NCBI RefSeq assembly: GCF_001580535.1
Contig: NZ_LHZA01000150.1
Span: 1 to 64,000 of the forward strand
Reading direction: 5' to 3'
DNA: 64,000 bases
Source of the DNA: Acetobacter cerevisiae
Lineage (GTDB): Bacteria > Pseudomonadota > Alphaproteobacteria > Acetobacterales > Acetobacteraceae
Shown in pieces: positions 8,393 through 17,065 of the stretch. Made by a program: the position numbers and the translations under genes. The notes beneath the pieces were generated by a model, which was not told where the DNA came from, did not search any database, and was given only the letters and a program-made list of their open reading frames with translations. Position 1 is the first letter of the stretch; each line of letters begins with the position of its first letter.

Positions 8393-11300
8393 GCCCGTTC
8401 TCCGCTTTCCAGAACCTGCGCGACGCTGTTGCCGCGCGGGTGCCACAGGCCACGCTGCCAGACATCAGCAAAGCGGGCGCGCATGGCCTCCCGCGCTGCC
8501 GGGTTTTCCCGCTGGAGGAAGGCATCACACGCCTCATTCCCCAGTGTGGCGGCAAAAACCATGTCAAACTGCTGGTCAAACCGCTGGGGCAGCGTGGCGG
8601 CAAACCCATGCAGGGCGTCCAGCCCGCGGGCCAGTTCCGCAGCACCTGCGTAGCCATGCTGTTGCATGCCCTCAATCCAGCGCGGGTTGGCCAGCCGCCC
8701 ACGCACAATGCGCGCCACTTCCTGCGCGGTGGCGCGCAGGCGGGGCCTGTCCGGGCGCGAGGTATCCCCATGCCACAGGGCTGGACTGGCCCCGAGGGTT
8801 GCTGCCGCTGCGGCCAGACCGCCTTCATGCGCGGCGTTTTCCGGGCTTTCCAGCATGTCCGTTTCCGCGTGGTCCTGCACATGCAGCACGGCATCCGCCT
8901 GCCCCAGCAGGGTGGCGAGTGCGTCGGCGTCCTGCCCGCCGTCTCGCCCGCCGCCGTAAGTCCATGCGGAGCCTTCCAGCCAGGCTTTGCCCAGAGCGGC
9001 CTGATCCGCCCATGTGCCGGTTTGCAAAGCCTCTTCCACCCCGGTGCCGTAGGAGCCTGACGCTGCGCCAAAAATGCGGGCAGTGGCGCGAGTGCGGGCC
9101 TCACCGTCCAGACCTTTGGCGCTGGCGGCCAGAGGGTTCCATTCCGGCGGCTCTCGCCGATTGGCGACGGCGCTGACAACCTGATCAAACAGGGCAATCT
9201 GATCCGGAAAGGCATCGCGGAACAGGCCGGAGATGCGCAGCGTCACATCCACGCGGGGGCGATTGAGCACGGGCAGCGGGATGACTTCAAAGCCTGTGAC
9301 GTGCCCGGTGCCTTCAGCCCGTTTGATCTCCACACCCATCAGGCGGAGGGCAAGGGCCATGTCCTCGCCGCCCGTGCGCAGGCTGGCTGAACCCCACAGG
9401 TCCATGACCAGACGGGTCAGCGGTTCACCCTGTTCCTGCAAATGCCGTGTGAGCAAAAGCTTTTCCATTTTTTCTGCCAGAATCATAGCGGAGGGCGTGG
9501 GCAGTGCGCGCGGGTCCAGCGTGAACAGGTTGCGCCCGCTGGGCAGCACATCCAGCCGCCCGCGTGTGGGGGCTCCGGCGGGACCGGGTGTGACAAACCG
9601 GCCAGCGAGGGCGGCCAGAAGCGCCTGTGCTTCCGCCGGGCCGCTCTGGAGAATGCGGTTTGTAATTTCTTCTTTCAACGCTGTCTGTTTTTCAGAGGGC
9701 TGCGCGTCGTTCTGGACACTCCCATCCTGAGACCTGCATGCCTGAAAAATAGCCTGTGCGAGCGTGTCGGCCTTCGGCGCGTTCTGGCCGAACACGTGCA
9801 GGCCGTCCCGGATTTGCAGATCTTTTACGTCACACAAATAGGCGTCCAGACGGGCCAGCGCTTCGGCCTCATCGTCCTCACCGGGGCGGACGCCGCTTTC
9901 TGAAAGGACGCCTGTGCGGGATGCTTTTTCCAGAATATCCTTACGGAGCAGCGCACCCCGGCGCGGGTCCAGACCGTCGGCCTCGGCATATTCGTCAATC
10001 AGCCGTTCCAGCGCCTGCATATCTGGGGAAAGGTCTGCCTGCATGACCGGGGGCGTCATGTGCCCGATGGTAACAGCGCCCAGCCGGCGTCTGGCTGTGG
10101 CAGCCTCGCCCGGATTATTGACGATAAACGGGTAGATAACCGGCAGATCCCCCGTCAGCACGGCAGGCGCGCAGGAGGCGGACAGAGCGGCGGCCTTACC
10201 GGGCAGCCATTCCAGCGTGCCGTGGGTGCCCAGATGCACCAGCGCATCCAGCCGCCGCACACTGCGCAACCAGAGATAGAACGCAACATAGGCGTGGCAG
10301 GATGGGCTGTCCGGGTCATGATACAGGGCTTTGCGGTCGGCCTGCCGCCCCCGGTCCGGTTGCACGGCCAGTGTCAGATGGCCCAGTTCTATTGCTCGCA
10401 GGTGAAATGTGCCGTCCTGCACACACGGGTCCTCTTCCGGCTCTCCCCATGCCTGTGTAACGGAAGCCATAAATGCAGCATCCAGCCCGGCTGCGAGAGC
10501 GCGATAAGTGGCGACGCAAAACAGAGGCCGAGGGGCACTTTGCGCCAGCATGGCCGCGAGCTGTTCCGGTTGCGGCAGAGGTGCTGCACCCGTCTGATAC
10601 CCCTCCGCCCGCAGCAGGGTGAGGATGGAAGCCAGACTGGCGAACCCATCCAGCCCGACAGCGTGAGCCACATGCCCGGTTTCCTGCGTGAGCCCTGCCC
10701 CCGGATAATCGGACAGGATGATGCCCACTCGTTTTTGCTCGGGTGCCAGATACCGCAAACGTGCCCATGCCAGCGCGCGGTCTGCCGTCTGGCGGATGCC
10801 GGGCAGATACGGCACGCGAGCGGCGGGCAGACCCGGCGGGGCTTCTGCGCGGAAGGAAATGGGGAGGGTTGCAACAGACCCATCGAGTTCCGGCAGCACC
10901 GCCTGCATGGCGAGATCCGACCGGGAGAGACCGCGCGGGCTGCGTTCCCACACGGCCTGTGTGGCCCCCGGTTGCAGCAGTTGCAGAATGGGCACATCCG
11001 CCCCGGTGAGGGGGGAGTCCCCTTGCGGGTTTCTGGAGGAAAACAGCGTGGCGTTGAGCAGGATATCCGGTTGAGACCGCCTCAGCGCCTCTGCAACCCC
11101 TTTGGCGACGACTGGATCTTTGAGCGAGGTGACAAACAGCATCTCCACCGTGCAGCCCTGCGCCGCGAGGGTTTCGGCCAGCAGATCCAGTGCGGCGATA
11201 TCCCCTACCATCAGATGCGCGCGGTAAAATACCAGCGTGGCCCGCATGACACGGCCTGACGGCAGGCGGGTGGCCTCCCGATCAATCCCGTCTGCGGCTG

Positions 11301-11925
11301 TGGCTTTTACAACCGGAACGCCTGTCACGGTGCGATAGAGGCCCCATTGCGGCAAAGGCTCTGGCTGCGCGCTCTCATCCGGGCGTTGTCCGGCGAGACA
11401 AGCCATCAGGCGCAGGGCGTTCACCATATTGCGGGTTCCACCATGCTGAAAAAATCCGTTTAGGCGATTACGGATTTCTTCAGGAACGGTGGAGAGGGCC
11501 GCCAGACGGGTATCATCCTGCATGGGGAGAGAGGCATTGGTTCCCTGCCGCATGGCCTCACCGGGCAGGAGGGCCAATGGCACCTTATGCTCCCGGCACC
11601 ATGCGGCCAGTTCCTCCGCGCCATAGCGCCAGTAATCCAGACCACCCAGCAGACGCACCACCACACAGCGGGCCTGCGCCAGAGTGGTTTCCAGATACAG
11701 ATCCACCGACATGGGGTGGCGCAACCGGGCCAGACTGGTGACCTGAAGGGACGGCGGTGCCCCCTCTGCCCCGTGTTCGGCCTTCAGCCGCTCCTGCGCG
11801 TGGAGCAGGCCGAGCAGGTCGCTCTCCGTAAAGGAGAGGACCACCAGATCCGCAGGCGGCAGGCCGAGGTCTTCGGCCTCATCCTGCTCATCAAGCGTCC
11901 TGCTTTCCCGAACAAGGAGGTGCAT
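8389..11925 (-). CDS. cobN: Cobaltochelatase subunit CobN
   Basis: 1178 residues, the large H-subunit-like chain of the aerobic ATP-dependent cobaltochelatase that inserts cobalt into hydrogenobyrinic acid a,c-diamide. Recognisable blocks include HLGTHGTLEWLPGKAAALS in the middle and the GGRDGGQDADALATLLGQAD-type stretch near the C-terminus. It is slightly short for CobN (often ~1250) but complete at both ends. The partner AAA+ subunits CobS and CobT are not in this window and must be encoded elsewhere. An AGGA site precedes the ATG; cobW ends 18 bp upstream and cobB overlaps downstream. Confidence 0.95.
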   Translation of the reverse strand: MHLLVRESRTLDEQDEAEDLGLPPADLVVLSFTESDLLGLLHAQERLKAEHGAEGAPPSLQVTSLARLRHPMSVDLYLETTLAQARCVVVRLLGGLDYWRYGAEELAAWCREHKVPLALLPGEAMRQGTNASLPMQDDTRLAALSTVPEEIRNRLNGFFQHGGTRNMVNALRLMACLAGQRPDESAQPEPLPQWGLYRTVTGVPVVKATAADGIDREATRLPSGRVMRATLVFYRAHLMVGDIAALDLLAETLAAQGCTVEMLFVTSLKDPVVAKGVAEALRRSQPDILLNATLFSSRNPQGDSPLTGADVPILQLLQPGATQAVWERSPRGLSRSDLAMQAVLPELDGSVATLPISFRAEAPPGLPAARVPYLPGIRQTADRALAWARLRYLAPEQKRVGIILSDYPGAGLTQETGHVAHAVGLDGFASLASILTLLRAEGYQTGAAPLPQPEQLAAMLAQSAPRPLFCVATYRALAAGLDAAFMASVTQAWGEPEEDPCVQDGTFHLRAIELGHLTLAVQPDRGRQADRKALYHDPDSPSCHAYVAFYLWLRSVRRLDALVHLGTHGTLEWLPGKAAALSASCAPAVLTGDLPVIYPFIVNNPGEAATARRRLGAVTIGHMTPPVMQADLSPDMQALERLIDEYAEADGLDPRRGALLRKDILEKASRTGVLSESGVRPGEDDEAEALARLDAYLCDVKDLQIRDGLHVFGQNAPKADTLAQAIFQACRSQDGSVQNDAQPSEKQTALKEEITNRILQSGPAEAQALLAALAGRFVTPGPAGAPTRGRLDVLPSGRNLFTLDPRALPTPSAMILAEKMEKLLLTRHLQEQGEPLTRLVMDLWGSASLRTGGEDMALALRLMGVEIKRAEGTGHVTGFEVIPLPVLNRPRVDVTLRISGLFRDAFPDQIALFDQVVSAVANRREPPEWNPLAASAKGLDGEARTRATARIFGAASGSYGTGVEEALQTGTWADQAALGKAWLEGSAWTYGGGRDGGQDADALATLLGQADAVLHVQDHAETDMLESPENAAHEGGLAAAAATLGASPALWHGDTSRPDRPRLRATAQEVARIVRGRLANPRWIEGMQQHGYAGAAELARGLDALHGFAATLPQRFDQQFDMVFAATLGNEACDAFLQRENPAAREAMRARFADVWQRGLWHPRGNSVAQVLESGERA

Positions 11926-11943
11926 AAGGGCGGTCCTGCCTGT

Positions 11944-13008
11944 TTAACCGGCGGTGGTTGCGGCGGCATCTGCCGCGAGGGCTGCCGTAATGGCGGCCTC
12001 ATCCAGCCCCTTCTGACCGATGACCACAATGCGGCCCGTGCGGGCGTCCTGTGGGGTCAGCAGGCGGTCAAACTCATGCCGGAAGCGCGTGCCCACGCCC
12101 TGCACGGCCAGACGCATGGGTTTGCCCTGCACGGTGGCAAAGCCTTTCATGCGCAGCACGTCATACCGGGCGGCGACATCCTGCAAGAGTGTCAGGAACC
12201 GTTCGACGGAAAGCTGTTCGGGCACGGTGACGACGAAGCTTTCAAAATCATCATGCTCATGCTCGCCATCTTCCGCATCATGGTGGGACGGACGGGCCTG
12301 AAGATCAGCTTCCGCTTCCGCACCGAGGCCCAGCAGCACGGCGGGGTCCACCTTGCCATCCTGCGCACGGATAATCCGCACGGGGCGCGGACAGAGCTTT
12401 TTGATTTCCGCTTCCACGGCGTCCAACTGGGCAGCGTCCAGCAGATCGGTCTTGTTGAGAACAATCAGGTCCGCCGCGTTGAGCTGGTCTTCAAACACTT
12501 CGGCCAGAGGATTGTCATGATCCAGTGAGGGATCGGCCTCACGCTGTTTGGCCACCGCTTCCGGGTCATCCGCAAAGCGACCGGAGGCCACGGCGGGGGC
12601 GTCCAGCACCGTAATCACGCCATCCACCGTCATGCGGCTGCGCACCGTCGGCCAGCCGAAGGCTTTGAGCAGCGGTTTGGGCAGCGCGAGGCCGGAGGTT
12701 TCAATCACCACATGTTCCGGCGGGTCGGCGCGGTCCAGCAGGGCTTCCATTGTCGGCAGGAAATCATCCGCCACGGTGCAGCACAGGCAGCCATTGGTGA
12801 GTTCGACAATATCGTCCTCCCGGCAGCCTTCCACGCCGCAGCCGCGCAGGATTTCTCCATCAATGCCCAGAGAGCCGAATTCATTCACCACCACGGCAAT
12901 GCGGTGGCCCTGCGCTTTTTGCAGAATGTGCCGCAGGAGCGTGGTTTTTCCGGCCCCGAGGAAGCCGGTGATGATGGTTACGGGAACGCGGGCGGGTAAA
13001 CCGGTCAT
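11944..13008 (-). CDS. cobW: CobW family GTP-dependent metallochaperone
   Basis: 354 residues of the COG0523 G3E GTPase family. The P-loop GFLGAGKT is at residues 15-22, the metal-binding CxCC motif at 74-77 (GCLCC), NKTD for guanine recognition near 200, and a His/Asp/Glu-rich tract (HHDAEDGEHEHDD) before the C-terminal CobW domain. In cobalamin operons CobW is thought to deliver Co(II) to the cobaltochelatase, and the gene lies directly upstream of cobN. It overlaps the DUF1636 gene by 4 bp. The closest alternative is a zinc chaperone of the same family, but context favours cobalt. Confidence 0.93.
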   Translation of the reverse strand: MTGLPARVPVTIITGFLGAGKTTLLRHILQKAQGHRIAVVVNEFGSLGIDGEILRGCGVEGCREDDIVELTNGCLCCTVADDFLPTMEALLDRADPPEHVVIETSGLALPKPLLKAFGWPTVRSRMTVDGVITVLDAPAVASGRFADDPEAVAKQREADPSLDHDNPLAEVFEDQLNAADLIVLNKTDLLDAAQLDAVEAEIKKLCPRPVRIIRAQDGKVDPAVLLGLGAEAEADLQARPSHHDAEDGEHEHDDFESFVVTVPEQLSVERFLTLLQDVAARYDVLRMKGFATVQGKPMRLAVQGVGTRFRHEFDRLLTPQDARTGRIVVIGQKGLDEAAITAALAADAAATTAG

Positions 13009-13427
13009 GACGGCTCCTGTTCGGCTGCGGGCACACGGCCCAGAATCATATCAGAGAGTGAGGCCGGGCGGCGGGACGGCATGACCGTGCCCTTTGCCGA
13101 GGCGGCGTAAAGTTTTGCGTAAGCCAGCAGATCTTCCGCTTTTTCCGGGCCGAGATGGCCGAGCAGCCATGTCCAGCGGCCCGGCATGGCAATGGCCGCC
13201 GTGCAGCCCCGGTCACACGCTGCCAGACAGGCAACCGGGCGCAGAGTGATGGGTTGCGGGCTGGCATCCAGCACCGTTTGCAGGCGGTCCAGCAATTGTG
13301 CGCCCGGAGGGGTCTCCATGGCGGGACCACCGCGACGGCACGTGGTGCAGACATGCAGCACCGGGCCTTCTGCCGCGGCAGCAGGGGATGTGGGGGGAGA
13401 GGCGGAGTGCGTAACAGACGCAGGCAT
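13005..13427 (-). CDS. DUF1636 domain-containing metal-binding protein
   Basis: 140 residues from the ATG at 13427, which has a GGGAAAA stretch upstream; the frame is open to 13529 but the extra residues look like leader RNA. The core has CTTCRRGG, then CLAACDRGC, a four-Cys arrangement resembling a thin [2Fe-2S]-ferredoxin-like or metal-binding site, followed by a YAKLY-type helix. DUF1636 proteins recur beside cobW in alphaproteobacterial cobalamin operons; their role is not established. It is first in the operon behind the riboswitch and translationally coupled to cobW, so a part in cobalt handling is a reasonable inference. Confidence 0.85.
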   Translation of the reverse strand: MPASVTHSASPPTSPAAAAEGPVLHVCTTCRRGGPAMETPPGAQLLDRLQTVLDASPQPITLRPVACLAACDRGCTAAIAMPGRWTWLLGHLGPEKAEDLLAYAKLYAASAKGTVMPSRRPASLSDMILGRVPAAEQEPS

Positions 13428-13592
13428 AAAATTTTCCCGATCAGGCACCATTCCCTGCGGAACGGCACTTAAACGGAGTGCACAACCGGTGCTCCTGCCA
13501 AGGCAGAAGTGATGCGCGGCGCGGCGCACCCTCGCCTTCCGGGCACCCCGCCGGACACGACACCTCAGACAACCGCACGCCCCGATGGGCTT

Positions 13593-13858
13593 GCGGATGA
13601 TGGCAGGTCTCCTGGCTTGTGTCGTGCAGGGTCTGCACGGGGGTTAACCATGCAGTCTGCGGGTCTGCCTGCCTTCCCGGCCCGGTGGGGGCCGGTGGCA
13701 TGGACCTGCCCGGTTGAGGGGGCAGGCCCACAGCGGACCATGCAATCACTTACAGTTGCGGGGGCAGCGACGGCCTTGCAGCCGAAGCTGCGCACCGTTC
13801 TTCCCTTTTCATCCCTTGCGGGACACCATCATGCGGCTGAGCATCGCATAACCGGGGT
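13593..13858 (-). promoter_or_regulatory. Cobalamin riboswitch
   Basis: Read on the minus strand, the conserved parts come in order: AAAAGGGAA near 13808, the core GCTGCCCCCGCAACTGTAAG near 13750-13770, and the B12 box AGCCAGGAGACCTGCC at 13602-13617. This is the classical adenosylcobalamin-sensing aptamer. It ends about 170 nt before the DUF1636 start, so high B12 should lower expression of the operon that follows (DUF1636 through cobQ). It starts only a few bases after the stop codon of the upstream MFS gene. The exact outer boundaries are approximate. Confidence 0.95.
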
Positions 13859-13863
13859 ATTTT

Positions 13864-15105
13864 TCAAGTCATGAGCGGACCGCGTTCCGCACACACCTGT
13901 TCCGCCGCCTCTTCATCCTCATGCTCGCCCAGATGCGCGGGGAAGGCATTACCGCTAAGCAGAATGACCAGCATGGAGAGCGCACAGACGCCAAGCGCCA
14001 CCGGCACCAGAACGCTGACCCCATACACCGCCAGCAATTGCCCGCCGAGTGCGGAACCAAGCAGAATGCCGAGGTTACTGGTGCTGTTGATGGCCGCCCC
14101 GGCCGTATCCGCCGTGGTGGCACGGGCGCGAATGGCGCCGGACATCATGAACGGAATGATGGACGCATAGCCCGCGCACCACAGAGCCGCGACACCCACG
14201 CCACCCCACGCAGGCATAAACTGGCCGCCCAGCAGCCCAATCCCCAGCGAAATAGCAGCCCCCGATGCCAGCACCCCCACACGTGGCCAGCGGTCCACCA
14301 TAAGGCCGGACGCCCACAGGCCGGACAGGCTGAACACCCCGATAAACAGCAGCGCGACACTGACGGAGGTTTCCGGCAGGCCATGCGCCATCAGCAGCGG
14401 GGCGATGTAGGTGTACACCACGTTATGCCCGACAAAAAACAGCGCATTGGCCGAGATTACCCACGCAAAAGCCCGGACAGACTCACGCGGCACCTTATAC
14501 GGGCCGGACGGACGCCCGGCGGGTTTGATGACCGGCGGCAGACAAACCGCAATCAGCACCGTCAGGACCGCAGCCAGACCCGCCACGACCATAAGGGCCA
14601 CGCGCCAGCCCGCCAGCTGACTGATGGCCGCCGTTCCCGGCACGCCCAGCACGCCCCCCATGGAAGACCCGCCAAACACAAAAGAGATGGCCCGCCCGGT
14701 CAGTTTTTTAGGAACCAGATGGGCCGCATAGGCGGACACCATGGACATGAGCAGCGCATGCGCGCCGCCGCCAATCGCGCGGCCAAAACACACGATGCCA
14801 AAGGTGGGCGCGAAGGCTGAAATCAGGTTGGAGACCACATACCCCGAAAGGGCGATAAGCAGCAGACGTTTGCGCTCGACGCGCGCGGTCAGCACCGTCA
14901 GCGGGACAGCGGCCACCGTGACAATCAGCGCATAGGCGCTGACAGCAAGCCCGGCGCGGCCTGTGCTGATGTTAAAAGCGCGCGCCATATCCAGCAGAAG
15001 CCCAACGGGAGCAAGCTCACTGGTGATAGCCGTAAAGGTTGCCGCGCACAGCGCGACAAGGCCGATCCGTGTTGAAACAGAAAGCGTGCTGAACACTGTT
15101 TTCAC
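13864..15105 (-). CDS. MFS transporter (DHA1/AraJ-like drug-H+ antiporter group)
   Basis: 413 residues with about 12 hydrophobic segments. It has the DHA1-type N-terminal region (FTAITSELAPVGLLLDMA), the loop 2-3 motif region after helix 2 (TARVERKRLL), and a motif-C-like GGVLGVPGTAAISQLAGWR in helix 5. Export of sugars, nucleosides or drugs is typical; the substrate cannot be told. The start appears to be GTG at 15105. It runs in the same direction as the cobalamin operon and stops just before the riboswitch, so co-transcription or a promoter inside its 3' end are both possible. A role in B12 or cobalt transport is not shown by the sequence. Confidence 0.88.
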   Translation of the reverse strand: MKTVFSTLSVSTRIGLVALCAATFTAITSELAPVGLLLDMARAFNISTGRAGLAVSAYALIVTVAAVPLTVLTARVERKRLLLIALSGYVVSNLISAFAPTFGIVCFGRAIGGGAHALLMSMVSAYAAHLVPKKLTGRAISFVFGGSSMGGVLGVPGTAAISQLAGWRVALMVVAGLAAVLTVLIAVCLPPVIKPAGRPSGPYKVPRESVRAFAWVISANALFFVGHNVVYTYIAPLLMAHGLPETSVSVALLFIGVFSLSGLWASGLMVDRWPRVGVLASGAAISLGIGLLGGQFMPAWGGVGVAALWCAGYASIIPFMMSGAIRARATTADTAGAAINSTSNLGILLGSALGGQLLAVYGVSVLVPVALGVCALSMLVILLSGNAFPAHLGEHEDEEAAEQVCAERGPLMT

Positions 15106-15374
15106 CCTTGCTCAAAGTGTTCGTCAAAGGGCGGTGTCCATATCGTATTTTTTCTAAAAATCTTCCCCTAAAAAACCGCTGCAACAATTCGTGAACAGGA
15201 GAGTGAAGCTGGCGGGTTTTACGAAACCCGCCCCTGCTCAGATCGGCCACGCCAGCAGCCGCGGAAAAGCTGGGGAAATGCCCCACAGGCCGCATGCCGG
15301 AGGGCGCACCTGCCCCATGCCAGCCACCGGGTGGGAAGAAAGACAATTTTGTGACGGGAGGGGGGAAGACGGGA

Positions 15375-15410
15375 GGAAGAGGGCAACCGGGCAGTCCCCT
15401 GCCCTCTTCC
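15375..15410 (-). terminator. Stem-loop, second of two downstream of the dehydrogenase operon
   Basis: Arms GGAAGAGGGC and GCCCTCTTCC form a 10-bp stem with a 16-nt loop. On the minus strand it follows the first stem-loop; no long T-run follows, so termination is inferred, possibly assisted by Rho. Confidence 0.5.
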
Positions 15411-15424
15411 CAACCCGAATCAGG

Positions 15425-15451
15425 GGCCGGACCTTAAAGAATGGTCCGGCC
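15425..15451 (-). terminator. Stem-loop directly after the cytochrome c subunit gene
   Basis: Arms GGCCGGACC and GGTCCGGCC form a perfect 9-bp stem with a 9-nt loop, 16 bp beyond the stop of the last gene of the dehydrogenase operon. No clear T-tract follows on the minus strand. Confidence 0.55.
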
Positions 15452-15466
15452 TGTCTTGAGGTTACC

Positions 15467-17065
15467 TTATTTGCCTTTGGCCAGTGGATTGACCACCGGG
15501 GTATCTTTCCGCAGGCTTTTGACCAGTTCCGGCGTCACCTGATGGTCGCCGGTGCCGAATGTGGCCGTGATGTAGTTTGTCAGGGCCGCAATTTCCGCAT
15601 CGCTCAGACGCTGGACGTTGGACTGACCATCAAAGCCCGGCATGAAGGCATGTTCCGTGCCTGCCGTGCGATCCACCCCTTTGAGGATGGTCATGATCAG
15701 GTTGCCCGGACGCCCGGCCCCCACTGTGGAGTTGTTGAACAGCGACGGCACGTAATGGTCCTTCGTGCCAGCGCCATCATGCCCGTGGCAGGCGGAACAG
15801 TTGGCATCATAGATATGCGGGCCATCCATTTCCGCCAGATCATCAATCCGCTGCGGGCCTTTGGTGCGGATGTCGGGCATTTCTGCTGCCTTACCGGCAG
15901 CGTCACGCGCGGTATGGTCGGCATCATCATCCATCGGCGCGACCTTCAGGATAAAGGCGGCCAGCGCGTGCAGGTCCGCATCCGTCAGGTGGCTGGTGCT
16001 GTGCTCCACGGCCTCGGCCATGGGGCCAGCAGCCTGAGCGCGACCGGCCACATGCCCGCTGCGCAGGTAGGCCACCAGATCATCCTCGCTCCAGTCACCA
16101 ATACCGCCGGTTTTGCTGGAGGTGACGTTGGGGGCATACCATGTGCCGAGTGACCCGCCCGCCAGATAATGGTCCTGCTTTTCACTCAGCATGAAGTTAC
16201 GCGGGGTGTGGCAGGTGCCGCAATGTTCCAGCGCATTGGCCAGATAGCGGCCACGACGCAGCGTGTCATACGTGCTGGAATCACCCGTTTCCGGCGTTTC
16301 CTTACTGGCGACAAAGTTCCACGCCATCATGGCTGAACGGAGGCTGGCCGGGAAAGAGAGATTTGTCTCCTCCGGGGATTCCGCCACAGGTTTGACCACG
16401 TGCATGAACCAAGCATACAGGGCTTTTACGTCCTGATCCGTCATGCCGGCGTAAGACACATACGGCATGACCGGATACAGGTAAGACCCGTCCTTGCGCA
16501 CGCCATGACGGAGCGCGTTTTCAAAGTCGGCTTCCGTATAAGACCCAATACCGTGCTGCGGGTCCGGCGTGATGTTGGTGGCAACCACATCACCCATCGG
16601 GGTGGCGATTTTCAGGCCGCCTGCAAAGGGTTTTCCGCCCGGTTTGGTATGACAGGCCACGCAGTCTGCCGCGGTGGCGAGATACGCACCACGCGCCAGT
16701 TCTGCATCCGCACTTTCCGGCTGGGCCGCGGCATTTGTGCCGGAAGCCGGGGCCATGGCGGCCCCGGTTGCTGCGGACTGGCTGTTTGCAGGCGTTGCAG
16801 CCTCCCCGGCGGGAGCCGGGGTCTGAGAGGTTGGGCTGTGGTCAGATGTTTTGGCATCGGACCCGGCGGCAGGCTTGCCCTCTTCCGCCACAGGTGCGGG
16901 TACCGTGGGCTGAGCGGGCGCAGGCTGTGCGGCAGGCTTGTCGGCAGGTTTATCCGCAGACTGAGCCAGCGCGGCCGGAGACAGAGCAACCGGAGCAAGA
17001 GCCACGCCAGCGAGGGCTGTTCCGGCAACGAGTGCGGAACAGAGGAGAGTTCTGAAATCAGCCAT
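15467..17065 (-). CDS. Triheme cytochrome c subunit of membrane-bound FAD dehydrogenase
   Basis: 532 residues with a signal peptide (cleavage probably after ALAQ, about residue 35) and three CxxCH haem sites at 135-139 (CVACH), 282-286 (CGTCH) and 423-427 (CSACH). This is the electron-transfer subunit that passes electrons from the flavoprotein to ubiquinone at the periplasmic face. An Ala/Pro/Ser-rich stretch of about 80 residues (36-117) lies between signal and first haem domain, which is unusually long for the family. I see no C-terminal hydrophobic anchor. The start overlaps the large-subunit gene by 8 bp. Confidence 0.93.
   Translation of the reverse strand: MADFRTLLCSALVAGTALAGVALAPVALSPAALAQSADKPADKPAAQPAPAQPTVPAPVAEEGKPAAGSDAKTSDHSPTSQTPAPAGEAATPANSQSAATGAAMAPASGTNAAAQPESADAELARGAYLATAADCVACHTKPGGKPFAGGLKIATPMGDVVATNITPDPQHGIGSYTEADFENALRHGVRKDGSYLYPVMPYVSYAGMTDQDVKALYAWFMHVVKPVAESPEETNLSFPASLRSAMMAWNFVASKETPETGDSSTYDTLRRGRYLANALEHCGTCHTPRNFMLSEKQDHYLAGGSLGTWYAPNVTSSKTGGIGDWSEDDLVAYLRSGHVAGRAQAAGPMAEAVEHSTSHLTDADLHALAAFILKVAPMDDDADHTARDAAGKAAEMPDIRTKGPQRIDDLAEMDGPHIYDANCSACHGHDGAGTKDHYVPSLFNNSTVGAGRPGNLIMTILKGVDRTAGTEHAFMPGFDGQSNVQRLSDAEIAALTNYITATFGTGDHQVTPELVKSLRKDTPVVNPLAKGK

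Larger units (their letters stand above)
15106..15466. other. 361-bp spacer between the dehydrogenase operon and the MFS gene, with two stem-loops
   Basis: No gene supported. It holds two strong perfect inverted repeats at 15425-15451 and 15375-15410 (listed separately) and the promoter region of the MFS gene in its left part, where AT-rich sequence lies at 15140-15175. Confidence 0.6.

Noticed and set aside
10060-11259. A 399-codon open frame on the plus strand inside cobN
   Set aside because: It is antisense to an unmistakable CobN, has the composition expected of a shadow frame in GC-rich DNA and shows no family motif.
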